64,000 nt of DNA from Legionella fairfieldensis ATCC 49588 (GCF_000621525.1 NZ_JHYC01000008.1:1-64000); one strand, 5' to 3'. Numbered from the stretch's first letter, positions 37,223 to 47,566 are shown. The notes: a model not told the origin generated them from the letters alone. Numbers and translations are program-made.

Positions 37223-39178
37223 TTAATCTTTTAAGGCTACCAATTCAGCCCCTTCATTGACCTGCGAACCGACCTCATAAAATAACTCACTCAGTACGCC
37301 ATCTTTCGGCGCATGAATTGTATGCTCCATTTTCATGGCCTCAAGAATAATCAAACTATCGCCTTCTTTAACATGATCGCCTATTTTTTTGAGTATGGCG
37401 ACTATTGTAGAAGGCATCGGTGCCGTAAGTCGACCTTTTTTCGCGATTGTATGGCTGCCATAGTTTTGCCAGTTAAAACGTTCAACCTGCAATGGACCTT
37501 CTTCAAAATAAAAACAAATGGCTTCAGCCTGGTTGGTAAATAGAGCATGCCGTGTTTGCTGATTATCTTGAAGATAAAGTGTGTTGTTATCAATATGCAC
37601 ATTGAGCAAGCATTCTTTGTGGTCTGTTTGTAAGCGAAAGCGCTTTGAATCAAGAGGTGTTATCCTAACGGTTATGGGTTTTTCTTCAATAAGATATTGC
37701 CACTCCCATTGACTGGTCATATGCATTTGCCAGCCAAAACAATTGATTGACAACGGGTCAGTGTTTTTTTGGAAAAGAGCCAGATAATCATAACCCACTG
37801 CCATCAAAAGCGCTAAATGTTCATCGGGATGAGCCAAGTGAATCATTTCCTGAGTTAAAAAATCTGTACTTAAATCCCCGTTAATAAAACGGGAATGTTT
37901 ACAAATGGCCTGTAAAAAAGGAATATTGGTTTTTATACCTCCTACAACATAATAACTTAGCGCTTGTTGTAAACGATGTAGAGCATTCTCTCGTGTTTCA
38001 CCCCAGGCAATTAATTTTGCGATCATGGGATCATAATAAGGAGAGATCATAGAACCGGCAGTAACGCCGCTGTCGATTCGAATGCCTTCACCTGTCGGTT
38101 CGATTAAGCAGTCTAACTGGCCGATAGAAGGAACAAAATTCTGATGGGGATCTTCGGCATAAATACGACACTCTATCGCGTGGCCTTTAATAGTAATTTT
38201 ATCCTGCGTACAAGGTAGAGGTTCGTTGGCGGCAATTTTTAATTGCCAGGCAACCAAATCAAAGCCAGTAATCATCTCTGTAACGGGATGCTCTACCTGC
38301 AAACGGGTGTTCATCTCCATAAAATAAAAATGCCCCGTGTCAGCCACTAAAAACTCCACGGTTCCGGCACCACGATAATGAATTGAACGTGCTACTTCAC
38401 AAGCCGCCCTGGCGAGGTTTTGTTGCAAGGTAGATGACAAATCGGGTGCTGGCGCTTCTTCAATTATTTTTTGATGTCTTCGTTGTATCGAGCAATCTCG
38501 CTCAAAAAGATGAACCACCTGTCCGTAGTTATCTGCCATAATTTGTACTTCGATATGGCGAGGATTATTGATTAATTTTTCAATAATCATCGTCTCATCT
38601 CCAAAGCTCGCTAGTGCTTCACGTCTGGCTCCTGCCAAAGCCTGTCCAAATTCGGTTTCATTATGGACGGCACGCATACCTTTCCCCCCTCCACCACTGG
38701 CTGCTTTCAGTAAGACTGGAAAACCAATACGTTGTGCTTCCATTAATAACTGTTCATCAGTTTGATGATTACCATGATACCCTGGGGTAAGCGGGACATC
38801 GGTTTTTTCGAGCAGTTGTTTAGCCAGTTGTTTGGAAGCCATTGCTTCCATAGCCGAAATAGTGGGACCCACAAAAAAGATACCGGCTTTCTCACAAGCT
38901 TTGGCAAACAAAGGATTTTCTGATAAAAAACCATAACCGGGATGGATAGCTTCGGCGCCACTGGTTTTTGCAGCAGAAATAATAGCTTCAATATTCAAGT
39001 AGCTTGTTTGAGCAGGAGAATCACCTATCCAGTAAGCACTATCGGCTTGTTCTACATGCAGACTGTTTTTATCGGCTGTCGAGTAAACGGCAATACTGTG
39101 GATGCCCATTTTTTTAGCGGTTTTAATAATACGACAAGCGATTTCACCACGGTTGGCAATAAGAATCTTGTTAAACAT
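37223..39178 (-). CDS. liuD: 3-methylcrotonyl-CoA carboxylase biotin-containing subunit
   Basis: A 651-residue alpha subunit. It contains the biotin carboxylase domain (1-450; [35 protein letters not shown]-grasp loop, [16 protein letters not shown]), a linker domain, and a C-terminal biotinyl domain with EAMKMEHTI, in which Lys 616 lies 35 residues from the end as expected. Together with the LiuB protein it carboxylates 3-methylcrotonyl-CoA to 3-methylglutaconyl-CoA. GGGGATTTTC precedes the start. Its neighbours place it in the leucine pathway rather than in propionyl- or acetyl-CoA carboxylation. Confidence 0.93.
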   Translation of the reverse strand: MFNKILIANRGEIACRIIKTAKKMGIHSIAVYSTADKNSLHVEQADSAYWIGDSPAQTSYLNIEAIISAAKTSGAEAIHPGYGFLSENPLFAKACEKAGIFFVGPTISAMEAMASKQLAKQLLEKTDVPLTPGYHGNHQTDEQLLMEAQRIGFPVLLKAASGGGGKGMRAVHNETEFGQALAGARREALASFGDETMIIEKLINNPRHIEVQIMADNYGQVVHLFERDCSIQRRHQKIIEEAPAPDLSSTLQQNLARAACEVARSIHYRGAGTVEFLVADTGHFYFMEMNTRLQVEHPVTEMITGFDLVAWQLKIAANEPLPCTQDKITIKGHAIECRIYAEDPHQNFVPSIGQLDCLIEPTGEGIRIDSGVTAGSMISPYYDPMIAKLIAWGETRENALHRLQQALSYYVVGGIKTNIPFLQAICKHSRFINGDLSTDFLTQEMIHLAHPDEHLALLMAVGYDYLALFQKNTDPLSINCFGWQMHMTSQWEWQYLIEEKPITVRITPLDSKRFRLQTDHKECLLNVHIDNNTLYLQDNQQTRHALFTNQAEAICFYFEEGPLQVERFNWQNYGSHTIAKKGRLTAPMPSTIVAILKKIGDHVKEGDSLIILEAMKMEHTIHAPKDGVLSELFYEVGSQVNEGAELVALKD

Positions 39179-39187
39179 GAAAATCCC

Positions 39188-39964
39188 CTAATTCCAGTGA
39201 GGTGTCTCTTTATTAAGAAAGGCTTGTAAACCCTGCTGGCCTTCGGCTGAAACCCGTTTTTTTGCAATGAGAACAGCCGTTTGACGCATGAGATCTTCAT
39301 TAACAGGCTGTTCTGATACCTGATCAACCAGGGACTTACAGGCACTAACCGCCTGGGGCGCCAATTTTGCAATTTGTTCGGCATAATTTAAAGTAAAAGG
39401 CCATAGTTCCTCATCGGCCACACAATGTTGCACTAAATGTAACTGTTTTGCATAATCAGCATCAAAAACTTCGGCTGTCATAAATAAATGCTTTGCTGTG
39501 CGTTCGCCAATCGCTTTTACCACATAAGGACTTATTACTGCGGGAATTAAACCCAATTTGACCTCAGAAAAGCAAAAACGCGCGCTCCTGGAGGCAATAG
39601 CAATATCACAGGCTGCTGCAAGACCCGCTCCGCCTCCAAAGGCTGATCCTTGCACCATAGCGATAGTAGGCTTTGGACTTTGGTGTAAGGTACGCATTAC
39701 TCGAGCGAGTACCAGAGCATCGTTAATATTTTCTGTTTCATCAAATTGGGCCATGCGTTGCATCCAGGCAAGATCAGCGCCGGCTGAAAAATGACGCCCA
39801 TTTGCTTTTAACAGGATTACCCGAACTTGTGAATCATTAATTGCTTCATCAAGGCAACATTGCAGAGCGGCTAATAAATGATCATCAAAGGCATTGTGCT
39901 TGCTGACCCGATTTAAAGTAATGATATAAATACGACCTTGTAATTCATTTAATAAGTCAGTCAC
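39188..39964 (-). CDS. liuC: Methylglutaconyl-CoA hydratase (crotonase family)
   Basis: A 258-residue crotonase. The oxyanion-hole segments are KANGRHFSAGADLAWMQRMA (about 50-70) and GSAFGGGAGLAAACDIAIAS (about 105-124) followed by FSEVKLGLIPAVISPYV. It begins with a GTG at 39964 preceded by GGGAGAAAAG. By position between liuB and liuD it hydrates 3-methylglutaconyl-CoA to HMG-CoA. It starts 158 nt after the liuB stop, across a palindromic repeat. Confidence 0.9.
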   Translation of the reverse strand: MTDLLNELQGRIYIITLNRVSKHNAFDDHLLAALQCCLDEAINDSQVRVILLKANGRHFSAGADLAWMQRMAQFDETENINDALVLARVMRTLHQSPKPTIAMVQGSAFGGGAGLAAACDIAIASRSARFCFSEVKLGLIPAVISPYVVKAIGERTAKHLFMTAEVFDADYAKQLHLVQHCVADEELWPFTLNYAEQIAKLAPQAVSACKSLVDQVSEQPVNEDLMRQTAVLIAKKRVSAEGQQGLQAFLNKETPHWN

Positions 39965-39977
39965 CTTTTCTCCCTGG

Positions 39978-40111
39978 GTCAGTTGACATTGTCATCATTG
40001 GCCAAAACAGGCCGATTTTCTGTGCTCTGATACTCACATACTTCGTGTATGCGGCGTTTTATGCTCGAAAATCAACCTATTTTGGCTCAAGCCAGCAAAA
40101 TGTCAACTGAC
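39978..40111. mobile_element. 134-bp MITE-like palindromic element
   Basis: The element is bounded by perfect 13-bp terminal inverted repeats, GTCAGTTGACATT (39978-39990) and AATGTCAACTGAC (40099-40111). A second inner inverted pair is imperfect: TTGGCCAAAACAGGCC (39998-40013) with GATTTTC after it, against the complement of 40067-40090. The centre holds a small hairpin around 40035-40051. It has no coding capacity. Shared cores at 36238-36307 and 14859-14932 show that it is a repeat family. It separates liuB from liuC. Confidence 0.6.
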
Positions 40112-40122
40112 TCTAATAGAAT

Positions 40123-41730
40123 TCACATACGAAACACACCAAATCGAGTGGTTTCCACTGGTGCATTTAAAGCGGCTGACAGGCTTAAACCTAAAACTCT
40201 TCGAGTATCTTCCGGGGCAATAACGCCGTCATCCCAAAGTCTTGCACTGGCATAATAAGGATTGCCCTGGTCTTCATACTGTTCCCTTAGTGTGGCTTTA
40301 AATGCCTCCTCTTCTTCTGTCGGCCACTCGGTTCCATGTTTCGCATGCTTATCGCGGTTAATTTGCGCTAATACATTGGCTGCCTGTTCGCCCCCCATTA
40401 CCGAAATACGCGCATTTGGCCAAGACCACAAAAAGCGAGGGTCATAGGCACGCCCACACATGGCATAATTTCCGGCACCAAAACTGCCTCCTGCAATGAC
40501 GGTAAATTTAGGTACTTTCGCATTGGCAACGGCAGTGACCAGCTTTGCGCCATGTTTGGCTATACCACCTGCCTCATATTTGCTACCTACCATAAAGCCA
40601 GTAATGTTTTGTAAGAAGATTAAGGGTATTTTTCGTTGTGTACACAACTCAATAAAATGAGCGCCTTTAAGTGCACTTTCCCCAAATAGAATGCCATTAT
40701 TGGCAATAATGCCCACAGGGTAACCAAAAAGCCAGGCAAAGCCACAAACCAGAGTAGTCCCATACAGCGCTTTAAATTCATCAAATTCAGAACCATCAAC
40801 AAGGCGAGCAATCAGTTCATGAATGTCAAAAGGTTTACGGGGATCTGCGGGTACAAGGCCATTTAGTTCTTTAATATCATAAAGAGGCTCCCGGCTGGGA
40901 ATACGGCAGAGTGATTCTGGTTTGCGCCGATTCAAATGTTTAATGGCGAGACGGGCAAGGTGTAAAGCATGAGCATCATTATCAGCGTAATAATCGGCAA
41001 CGCCTGACTGGCGACAATGAATATCAGCGCCTCCTAATTCTTCAGCGCTGATTATTTCACCTGTTGCCGCTTTCACCAAAGGAGGTCCACCAAGAAAGAT
41101 GGTCGCCTGATTTTTAACCATAATTGACTCATCGGCCATGGCGGGTACATAAGCGCCGCCGGCGGTACATGAACCCATTACTACAGCAATCTGAGGAATA
41201 TTTTCCGCAGACATTATCGCCTGGTTATAAAAAATACGTCCAAAATGCTCCCGATCAGGGAAGACTTCATCCTGACGGGGTAGAAAGGCACCTCCTGAAT
41301 CCACAAGATAAATGCAGGGGAGGTGATTGGCTTTGGCGATCTCCTGGGCGCGTAAATGTTTTTTAACAGTAAGAGGATAGTAGGTGCCTCCTTTCACAGT
41401 GGCATCATTAACGACAATCATGCAATCTGTATCAGCAACACGCCCAATACCTGTAATAATGCCAGCGGCAGGCACATAATCGTCATAAACCTGATAAGCT
41501 GCCAGCTGTGACAATTCAAGAAAAGGACTGCCTGGATCAAGAAGTTGTTGCAAACGTTCACGCGGCAGCAATTTGCCATGCTTTAAATGACGTTCCCGTG
41601 CTTTCTCATCACCACCCTGCGCAATGTTTCCAATAGTGTGTCGTAACTCATCAAGCAGAGCCTGCATGCTTGCTTCATTGGTTTTAAATTCATTGCTGGC
41701 GGGATTTAACTGACTGATTATTTTAGCCAT
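40123..41730 (-). CDS. liuB: 3-methylcrotonyl-CoA carboxylase carboxyltransferase subunit
   Basis: A 535-residue beta subunit of the acyl-CoA carboxyltransferase family. [20 protein letters not shown] near the N-terminus, [36 protein letters not shown], the [20 protein letters not shown] segment and [10 protein letters not shown] in the C-terminal half are typical of MCC beta. It transfers the carboxyl group from biotin on LiuD. The start is 8 nt after the preceding small membrane gene. Confidence 0.93.
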   Translation of the reverse strand: MAKIISQLNPASNEFKTNEASMQALLDELRHTIGNIAQGGDEKARERHLKHGKLLPRERLQQLLDPGSPFLELSQLAAYQVYDDYVPAAGIITGIGRVADTDCMIVVNDATVKGGTYYPLTVKKHLRAQEIAKANHLPCIYLVDSGGAFLPRQDEVFPDREHFGRIFYNQAIMSAENIPQIAVVMGSCTAGGAYVPAMADESIMVKNQATIFLGGPPLVKAATGEIISAEELGGADIHCRQSGVADYYADNDAHALHLARLAIKHLNRRKPESLCRIPSREPLYDIKELNGLVPADPRKPFDIHELIARLVDGSEFDEFKALYGTTLVCGFAWLFGYPVGIIANNGILFGESALKGAHFIELCTQRKIPLIFLQNITGFMVGSKYEAGGIAKHGAKLVTAVANAKVPKFTVIAGGSFGAGNYAMCGRAYDPRFLWSWPNARISVMGGEQAANVLAQINRDKHAKHGTEWPTEEEEAFKATLREQYEDQGNPYYASARLWDDGVIAPEDTRRVLGLSLSAALNAPVETTRFGVFRM

Positions 41731-41738
41731 GGCGAGCC

Positions 41739-42062
41739 TTAAAAATGTATCAAAAGAGTGCTAAGAACAATAATCAGCCATAAACACCAGGTGAGTTCGA
41801 TAAAATAAGGCATCTCTTTCCCTTTGAATAATCGATAAATCAGGGCCGGGATTGCAGCAATTAGTACGGGTATGAGTACCAAGAGAAGCACTTTGCGAAT
41901 AATAATACCCCATTCACTCTGGCTAAAAACAGCAGCCAGTTTGAGATTCATGAAAACATAGAACATATCTATATAGACGAGAAGCATATGGGCATATTTG
42001 GCAAAAATGACAACCAAAATGCTTAACAATAAGTAGATGAGGCTTTGTTTAAGCATGTCCAT
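41739..42062 (-). CDS. Small four-helix membrane protein, unidentified
   Basis: A 107-residue protein with four hydrophobic segments (about 7-28, 27-45, 57-77 and 86-105), no signal cleavage site and few charges (RLFKGKEMP loop). I do not recognise a family. It is placed 8 nt before liuB, on the same strand, so it would be cotranscribed, and it follows the HEAT gene on that strand with a gap of 82 nt. A role in the pathway is not apparent. Confidence 0.6.
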   Translation of the reverse strand: MDMLKQSLIYLLLSILVVIFAKYAHMLLVYIDMFYVFMNLKLAAVFSQSEWGIIIRKVLLLVLIPVLIAAIPALIYRLFKGKEMPYFIELTWCLWLIIVLSTLLIHF

Positions 42063-42144
42063 CCTTTGTTATTGATTATTTATTTTTATAGTGCGAGTTT
42101 TCACTATTGTATGCAATAGGTCAATGTGTTTTCCAGGATTATAA

Positions 42145-44856
42145 TTATTTCTTCATCGCAATGGGTGAGTTTGATGAAATTTGTTCTCTTTCAAGTTTAT
42201 TGAACAGGTTTCTTGTACGAGTACTTATCTTTCCTTCCAGAGCCAGCGGATATTCTGCTTTGACTCTGGCAAGAGATTCCTTCAAAGTAAGACAATCTGC
42301 ATATTCAATCAGGCTATCTAATGCTCGCATTTCTATTTGTTTTAATGTCTTATTTGGGTAAGGCCAGCGACTATGGACTTCTCTATTCAGCGAATTAATT
42401 AATTTTTGAATACATTTTTTTTGTTCCTCGCTTAATGAGGAGTTCTGGTTTACCGCTAGAGATTGGAAATTTGGAGTCGTAACGGCTTTTGGAAAAAACC
42501 GATTGTTCCTCTCAGAAATCGGAGGCACAGAAACAGCGTTGTTAATCTGTTGTTGCCATTGAGCCATTAATTTCATCACTATTAAAAGAGGAGCGCTTTT
42601 TAATGATTCTTGAGAAACTAACGCAAAATTAATTCGGGGTAATGCTTTGTGAATAAAATTGAATAACTGGATTGGCAAGTCTTTCTTACTCTGCGTCAAT
42701 TGATTAACGTTAAACAGCACTGAAAGAATGTCTTCCTGTGTCAATCTGGGTAATAAAGTAATCAACAATTCAAACACTTTTTCAGGTACGTGATAAGAAT
42801 AGTAAGTATAGTAGTAATTGCTGCATAGCATATTTTCAATATCGGACAAGATAGCGTTAATTTGTTCTGATGATAAATGGGGGGATAAGGTGGACAATGT
42901 TTCGCATGCTGTTTCTTGAACATTCCTATCGTTCAGTAATTTGATCGCAACAGGCAAAAGAGCGTTAATTTGTTTTGATGATAAATGGAATGATAATATG
43001 GACAATGCCTTGACTGCTTTTTCACGAAGAATGGATTTATTATCTCTATCTTTTGCCAATTTGATAACAACAGGCAAAATAGTGTCAATGTGTTCTGGTG
43101 ATAAATGGGAGGATAGTGCAGACAATATTTCGTAGGCTGTCTCAAGGATCAAACCCTTATCCGTATTTTTTACTAATTCGATAATCACAGGCAAAATAGT
43201 GTCAATGTGTTCTTGTGATAAATGAGAGGATAGTGCGGACAATATTTTGCCTGCCGTTTTAAAAACCGAAGTCTTATTCGTATCTTTTACCAAGTCGATA
43301 ACAACAGGTAAAATAGAATCAATGTGATTTAATGATAAACAGGGTAATAATGAAAATACTGTTTCGACTATTGTTTCACGAAGAAGAGAAGTCTTATTCG
43401 TATTTTCTAGTAGTTTGATAAAAAGAAGCAAAATAGCATCAATGTGTTTTGATGGTAAATAGAGTGCTAATGCAGATAATATTTTGCATGCTACGTATTG
43501 AAACTGTTCATTTTCATCTTTCAGCAACGTAATAACATTAGACCAAACAGTATTTTGGTCTGATGACAAAAGTGTGGACATTATTTTGAGCGCTGGTTTG
43601 TCATTACCGCCAGTCCGTTTCAGTAATTCGATAGTGGCAAGCAAGATAGTCTTAATTTGGGCTGATGATAAATAGAATGATAATACAGATAATGTTACGT
43701 ATGCTGCTTGACGTACAGATTCATGTACAGATTCATGTACAGATTCATAACGATGTTGTAGTAATTTGATAGCATGCGGTAAAATAATGGCAATATGTTC
43801 TGAGGATAAACGAGGTAATAATTTAGCCAATAGTTGGTTTATTTCCTCTTGCCAGACAATCAAATGTGCGTTACACAAGTCAATAATATCAAACCAAATA
43901 ACCTTAATTTGATCTGCTGATAAATGGTCTGCCAATGCAGATAATGTGGTAATATATAATGCTGTTTGAGGAATAGTTCTATTTGGATGTTTCGGCGGTT
44001 CAATAGCATCCTGTAAAATAATATCAATAGATTCTGATGATAATCGGGATAATAATACTGACAATGTTTTGCCTGCTATTGAACGTGTATCATTGTCTTT
44101 TAATAGTTTGATAATAACAGGCAAATGTATGTTAACTTGTTCTGCTTGAAGTTTAGGGACTAATAAACAGAGGATCTGGAGTGCCGCAATACCAAGATCG
44201 GAGTTTTCAAGTAAGGGGGCTATTTTTTCACTTAACCGGGTTACTTGTAGTCGAGTAAGTAAATTAGCCCGTATCATTAACTGTAATATTTCCAGATTTC
44301 GGGGGATAAGTTCAATAAAATGCCTGACCTGCTTGTTATTATCAATTCGCTTGATAATTCGTTCAAACAAATTATTCTTATAGTGAAGAGGAAGCAGGGG
44401 TAACAAGGGGGGTAACAGTATTTGTAAATAGTAGTTATTTTTTTGATTGAGACTAATCAGGGCGCTATCCAAAAGATTTAAAGCGTCTTCATCGAATTGT
44501 AATGAGAGATTGTGTTGACGGGCATTGTATATTAAGTTATAACTCCACATTTCAATTGTCAAATCGTCTCTCTTAGACCACTGTTGGATTAACTTCCTGT
44601 TTGGAAAATCAGGTTTTAATGAACTCCGGGGGTTAGAAACGGCTACTTTAAACCAATTACTCTGATACAGTAACGCCTCTTTATTTGTTGGTTGAAATAA
44701 ATAATGCAGAATATATTGATACAGACTCTTATTAGCGGCCTGTAAGGCCATTAGCGAAATCATATCGAGTTTTTCAATGAGCGGTATTGAATGACCATAA
44801 TTCAATAAAAAATCATAAAAAGAACAGGTATCTGCTGATAAATTTCGTGGCATCAT
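42145..44856 (-). CDS. Large HEAT-repeat protein, candidate effector
   Basis: A 903-residue soluble protein built almost wholly of helical repeats. From about residue 190 to 700 the unit is 39 residues with consensus HLSPEHIDTILPVVIKLVKD followed by a variable linker and ETAxEILSALS; at least twelve units can be counted, several nearly identical. Residues 25-50 (IPLIEKLDMISLMALQAANK) may be a degenerate F-box-like helix pair. The C-terminal 150 residues are non-repetitive and end basic (SPIAMKK). It has no catalytic motif. It has its own TTGAAA/TACAAT promoter and lies between atoB and the liuB transcript, unrelated to leucine catabolism. A scaffolding effector is likely but inferred. Confidence 0.7.
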   Translation of the reverse strand: MMPRNLSADTCSFYDFLLNYGHSIPLIEKLDMISLMALQAANKSLYQYILHYLFQPTNKEALLYQSNWFKVAVSNPRSSLKPDFPNRKLIQQWSKRDDLTIEMWSYNLIYNARQHNLSLQFDEDALNLLDSALISLNQKNNYYLQILLPPLLPLLPLHYKNNLFERIIKRIDNNKQVRHFIELIPRNLEILQLMIRANLLTRLQVTRLSEKIAPLLENSDLGIAALQILCLLVPKLQAEQVNIHLPVIIKLLKDNDTRSIAGKTLSVLLSRLSSESIDIILQDAIEPPKHPNRTIPQTALYITTLSALADHLSADQIKVIWFDIIDLCNAHLIVWQEEINQLLAKLLPRLSSEHIAIILPHAIKLLQHRYESVHESVHESVRQAAYVTLSVLSFYLSSAQIKTILLATIELLKRTGGNDKPALKIMSTLLSSDQNTVWSNVITLLKDENEQFQYVACKILSALALYLPSKHIDAILLLFIKLLENTNKTSLLRETIVETVFSLLPCLSLNHIDSILPVVIDLVKDTNKTSVFKTAGKILSALSSHLSQEHIDTILPVIIELVKNTDKGLILETAYEILSALSSHLSPEHIDTILPVVIKLAKDRDNKSILREKAVKALSILSFHLSSKQINALLPVAIKLLNDRNVQETACETLSTLSPHLSSEQINAILSDIENMLCSNYYYTYYSYHVPEKVFELLITLLPRLTQEDILSVLFNVNQLTQSKKDLPIQLFNFIHKALPRINFALVSQESLKSAPLLIVMKLMAQWQQQINNAVSVPPISERNNRFFPKAVTTPNFQSLAVNQNSSLSEEQKKCIQKLINSLNREVHSRWPYPNKTLKQIEMRALDSLIEYADCLTLKESLARVKAEYPLALEGKISTRTRNLFNKLEREQISSNSPIAMKK
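42880..43480. repeat. Tandem 117-bp DNA repeats within the HEAT gene
   Basis: The phrase CAGGCAAAATAGTGTCAATG begins at 43071 and again at 43188, exactly 117 bp (39 codons) apart, and diverged copies recur on both sides in the same spacing. DNA-level similarity of adjacent units shows recent duplication and possible unequal crossing-over. Confidence 0.7.
43713..43748. repeat. Triplicated 12-bp microrepeat
   Basis: Three perfect copies of GTACAGATTCAT in tandem, in frame, encode a repeated E-S-V-H within one HEAT unit (HESVHESVRQ). It lengthens the inter-helix linker by 8 residues relative to a single copy. Confidence 0.8.
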
Positions 44857-44887
44857 TAACCATCAAGATAAGTGTTTTAAAGCACAT

Positions 44888-44916
44888 ATTGTACATAATT
44901 AATTCATTAATTTCAA
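44888..44916 (-). promoter_or_regulatory. Consensus-like sigma-70 promoter of the HEAT gene
   Basis: On the minus strand TTGAAA (44916-44911) is followed by 17 nt and TACAAT (44893-44888), 32 nt before the ATG. The spacer and downstream area contain three TTAA tetranucleotides at 8- and 10-bp spacing, which may or may not be regulatory. Confidence 0.6.
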
Positions 44917-44956
44917 TTAAAGTGTAGATGACAAATGATTTGTCCGGATCTGGAAA

Positions 44957-44982
44957 GCAGATTGAGCCAAAGCCCAACCTGC
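44957..44982 (-). terminator. Hairpin downstream of atoB
   Basis: GCAGATTGAGC (44957-44967) pairs with GCCCAACCTGC (44972-44982) with two mismatches/wobbles around a short loop. It lies 18 nt after the atoB stop and before the HEAT promoter, so it probably ends the liuA-atoB transcript. It resembles the hairpin at 31340-31363, including the AAATTTT next to it. Confidence 0.5.
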
Positions 44983-45000
44983 AAATTTTGCAAACGAGAG

Positions 45001-46185
45001 TTACATTAATTCAATAGCAACAGCCGTTGCTTCTCCTCCGCCAATGCAGAGGGATGCAACGCCACGCTTTTTCTGATTTCTTTTAAGCGCATGCATTAAG
45101 GTCACTATGATTCGGGCGCCCGATGCGCCAATAGGATGTCCGAGAGCGCAAGCGCCGCCATGGATATTGACTTTTTCGGGGTCCAGTTCCAGTTGGGTAA
45201 TCGCTGCCATGGCAACCACGGCGAATGCTTCATTGATTTCGTATAAGTCGACTTCACTGGAATGCCAGCCTGCTTTATCGAGTACTTTACGTATGGCATC
45301 CACAGGGGCTGTAGTAAACCATTGAGGGGCTTGCGCATGGCTGGCATGAGCTATAATACGTGCTAAAGGTTTAATGCCTCGTTTATGAGCATTGTCTGCA
45401 GTCATTAATACAAGGCTGGCAGCACCGTCAGAGATAGAGCTTGAATTCGCTGCGGTGACTGTGCCGTCTGATTTAAAAGCGGGGCGCAGTTGAGGAATTT
45501 TGGCCAGTTTATTTTCGTCAGGGCCTTCGTCCTGAGTGATAATGACTTCGCTTTTCCGGCCTGAAACAGTCACAGGTGCAATCTCTTCAACAAAAGCGTT
45601 ATCATGTTGTGCCTGCAGCGCTCGGGTTAATGAACGAATGGCATAGTCATCCTGTTGTTGGCGGGAAAATTGAAAGTGACTTGCGGTTGCTTCTGCAAAA
45701 CAACCCATTAATTGACCTCGTTCATAAGCATCTTCCAAACCGTCTAAAAACATGTGATCTTTAAGCTCTCCATGTCCCAAACGATATCCTGAGCGGGCTT
45801 TAGATAACAAATAAGGTGCATTGGACATGCTTTCCATACCACTTGCAAGAACAACGGTAGCAGAGCCTGCTTTAAGCAAGTCATGAGCCAGCATGACTGC
45901 TTTCATGCCTGAACCACACATTTTATTAATGGTTGTCGCATTGGCTGAATTAGGAATACCTGCTTTAATTGCGGCCTGACGTCCAGGTGCCTGGCCAATA
46001 CCTGCCTGTAACACACAACCGGTAATGACTTCATCAATTTCCGCGGCTGAAATACCGGCCTGTTCAATAACCGCCTGATGCGCTACGGCACCTAACTCAG
46101 GAGCTGACAAGGGCGATAAACCACCGAGCATATTACCCATAGGGGTTCTTTTTGCTGCAACAATAACGATCTCATTCGGCTCCAT
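45001..46185 (-). CDS. atoB: Acetyl-CoA acetyltransferase (thiolase)
   Basis: A 394-residue biosynthetic/degradative thiolase. The nucleophile lies in NKMCGSGMKAV (Cys 90), with NEAFAVVA, GGACALGHPIGASGARI holding the catalytic His, and CIGGGEATA with the second Cys near the end. It reversibly condenses two acetyl-CoA; here it would cleave acetoacetyl-CoA made by AacS. GGAGGAAATTG precedes the start. It follows liuA on the same strand after 69 nt. Confidence 0.93.
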   Translation of the reverse strand: MEPNEIVIVAAKRTPMGNMLGGLSPLSAPELGAVAHQAVIEQAGISAAEIDEVITGCVLQAGIGQAPGRQAAIKAGIPNSANATTINKMCGSGMKAVMLAHDLLKAGSATVVLASGMESMSNAPYLLSKARSGYRLGHGELKDHMFLDGLEDAYERGQLMGCFAEATASHFQFSRQQQDDYAIRSLTRALQAQHDNAFVEEIAPVTVSGRKSEVIITQDEGPDENKLAKIPQLRPAFKSDGTVTAANSSSISDGAASLVLMTADNAHKRGIKPLARIIAHASHAQAPQWFTTAPVDAIRKVLDKAGWHSSEVDLYEINEAFAVVAMAAITQLELDPEKVNIHGGACALGHPIGASGARIIVTLMHALKRNQKKRGVASLCIGGGEATAVAIELM

Positions 46186-46254
46186 TTTTCAATTTCCTCC
46201 TTAGGGTCTGTAATATTTACTTGTAACTGATGTCTATTTTTAAGAATAGCAGTG

Positions 46255-47421
46255 TTACTGGATGTTTTCTTTAAAAAGCTCGCGACCAATCAACATTCGC
46301 CTTATTTCAGAGGTACCTGCCCCAATTTCATACAGTTTTGCATCACGCAGTAAACGGCCTGTAGGGTATTCATTAATATAACCATTACCGCCTAAAATTT
46401 GAATGGCCTGTAGGGCCATCTGCGTTGCTCGTTCTGCAGCATATAAAATAACCCCCGCGGCATCTTTACGAGAAACCAGTCCTTGATCACAAGCGCGGGC
46501 AACAGTATAAAGATAAGCGCGGGAGGCGCTTAACTCCGTATACATATCGGCTAGCTTACCCTGGATAAATTGAAATTCACCAATGGCCTGATTAAATTGT
46601 TTGCGTTCATGGACATAAGGTAGAACCACATCCATACAGGCTTGCATAATACCCACAGGCCCGGCTGCCAATACCGTACGTTCATAATCAAGCCCGCTCA
46701 TCAATACACGGGCCCCTTTATTTATTTCGCCCAAAACATTCTCTGCCGGAACCGCACAATCGTTAAAAACCAGTTCGCAGGTATTTGAACCACGCATACC
46801 TAACTTGTCAAGTTTTTGGGCGGTGCTGAAGCCACTCAATTCTTTTTCAATAATAAACGCAGTAATTCCTTTGCTTGCGGCTTGCTTGTCTGTTTTAGCA
46901 TAGACTACGAGAACATCAGCGTCAGGACCATTGGTTATCCACATTTTAGTACCATTCAGGATAAATTGATCACCAGCAGCATGTGCCTGTAATTGCATAC
47001 TCACTACATCAGAGCCAGAGTTTGATTCGCTCATGGCTAAAGCACCAACCTGTTCACCGCTGATGAGTTTAGGCAAATAGCGTCGTTTTTGTTCACTTGT
47101 ACCGTTTAAATAAATTTGATTGACACAAAGATTGGAATGAGCACCATAGCTTAAACCGACAGAGGCTGAAGCACGGGAAATTTCTTCCATGGCTATAACA
47201 TGGGCAAGATAACCCATATTGGCCCCCCCGTATTCTTCACTGACCGTAATGCCTAACAAGCCCATATCGCCGAATTGTCGCCATAATTGATTAGGAAACG
47301 CATTTTCTCTATCAATTTGAGCTGCCAGAGGGGCAATTTCTTTTTGGGCAAACTGATGAACGCTTTCACGTAAAAGGTCGTAAGTTTCTCCCAGTTGATA
47401 TTGTAAATCAGTGTGCATCAT
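46255..47421 (-). CDS. liuA: Isovaleryl-CoA dehydrogenase
   Basis: A 388-residue FAD-dependent acyl-CoA dehydrogenase. [20 protein letters not shown]-like ([10 protein letters not shown]), [20 protein letters not shown] and [20 protein letters not shown] are isovaleryl-CoA dehydrogenase features. The catalytic base is the Glu of [12 protein letters not shown], located in helix G as in isovaleryl-CoA dehydrogenases rather than at the C-terminal position of other members. The C-terminus has [20 protein letters not shown]. It oxidises isovaleryl-CoA to 3-methylcrotonyl-CoA and opens the cluster. Confidence 0.92.
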   Translation of the reverse strand: MMHTDLQYQLGETYDLLRESVHQFAQKEIAPLAAQIDRENAFPNQLWRQFGDMGLLGITVSEEYGGANMGYLAHVIAMEEISRASASVGLSYGAHSNLCVNQIYLNGTSEQKRRYLPKLISGEQVGALAMSESNSGSDVVSMQLQAHAAGDQFILNGTKMWITNGPDADVLVVYAKTDKQAASKGITAFIIEKELSGFSTAQKLDKLGMRGSNTCELVFNDCAVPAENVLGEINKGARVLMSGLDYERTVLAAGPVGIMQACMDVVLPYVHERKQFNQAIGEFQFIQGKLADMYTELSASRAYLYTVARACDQGLVSRKDAAGVILYAAERATQMALQAIQILGGNGYINEYPTGRLLRDAKLYEIGAGTSEIRRMLIGRELFKENIQ

Positions 47422-47538
47422 CGCTTCCTGTTATTGAGATTTTATCCCGTATTCGTTAAAGAGTTAGACTATACCGAATCAAATTCAAGTTGCAACACTC
47501 CTGGAAAGAAGCCGATAGTAGAGGAAAAAGTTATTTTT

Positions 47539-47566
47539 TTGAAAAGATGATCCCTTTTAGTATAAC
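47539..47566 (+). promoter_or_regulatory. Putative promoter of the F-box/ankyrin gene
   Basis: TTGAAA (47539-47544) is separated by 16 nt from TATAAC (47561-47566), 28 nt before the ATG at 47594. No PmrA-like half-sites are seen. Confidence 0.55.

Noticed and set aside
42145-42250. CaaX or other lipidation motif at the end of the HEAT protein
   Set aside because: The protein ends SPIAMKK, without Cys.
44891-44925. Three TTAA tetramers at the HEAT promoter as a PmrA box
   Set aside because: Spacings are 8 and 10 bp, and a good sigma-70 promoter already explains the region.
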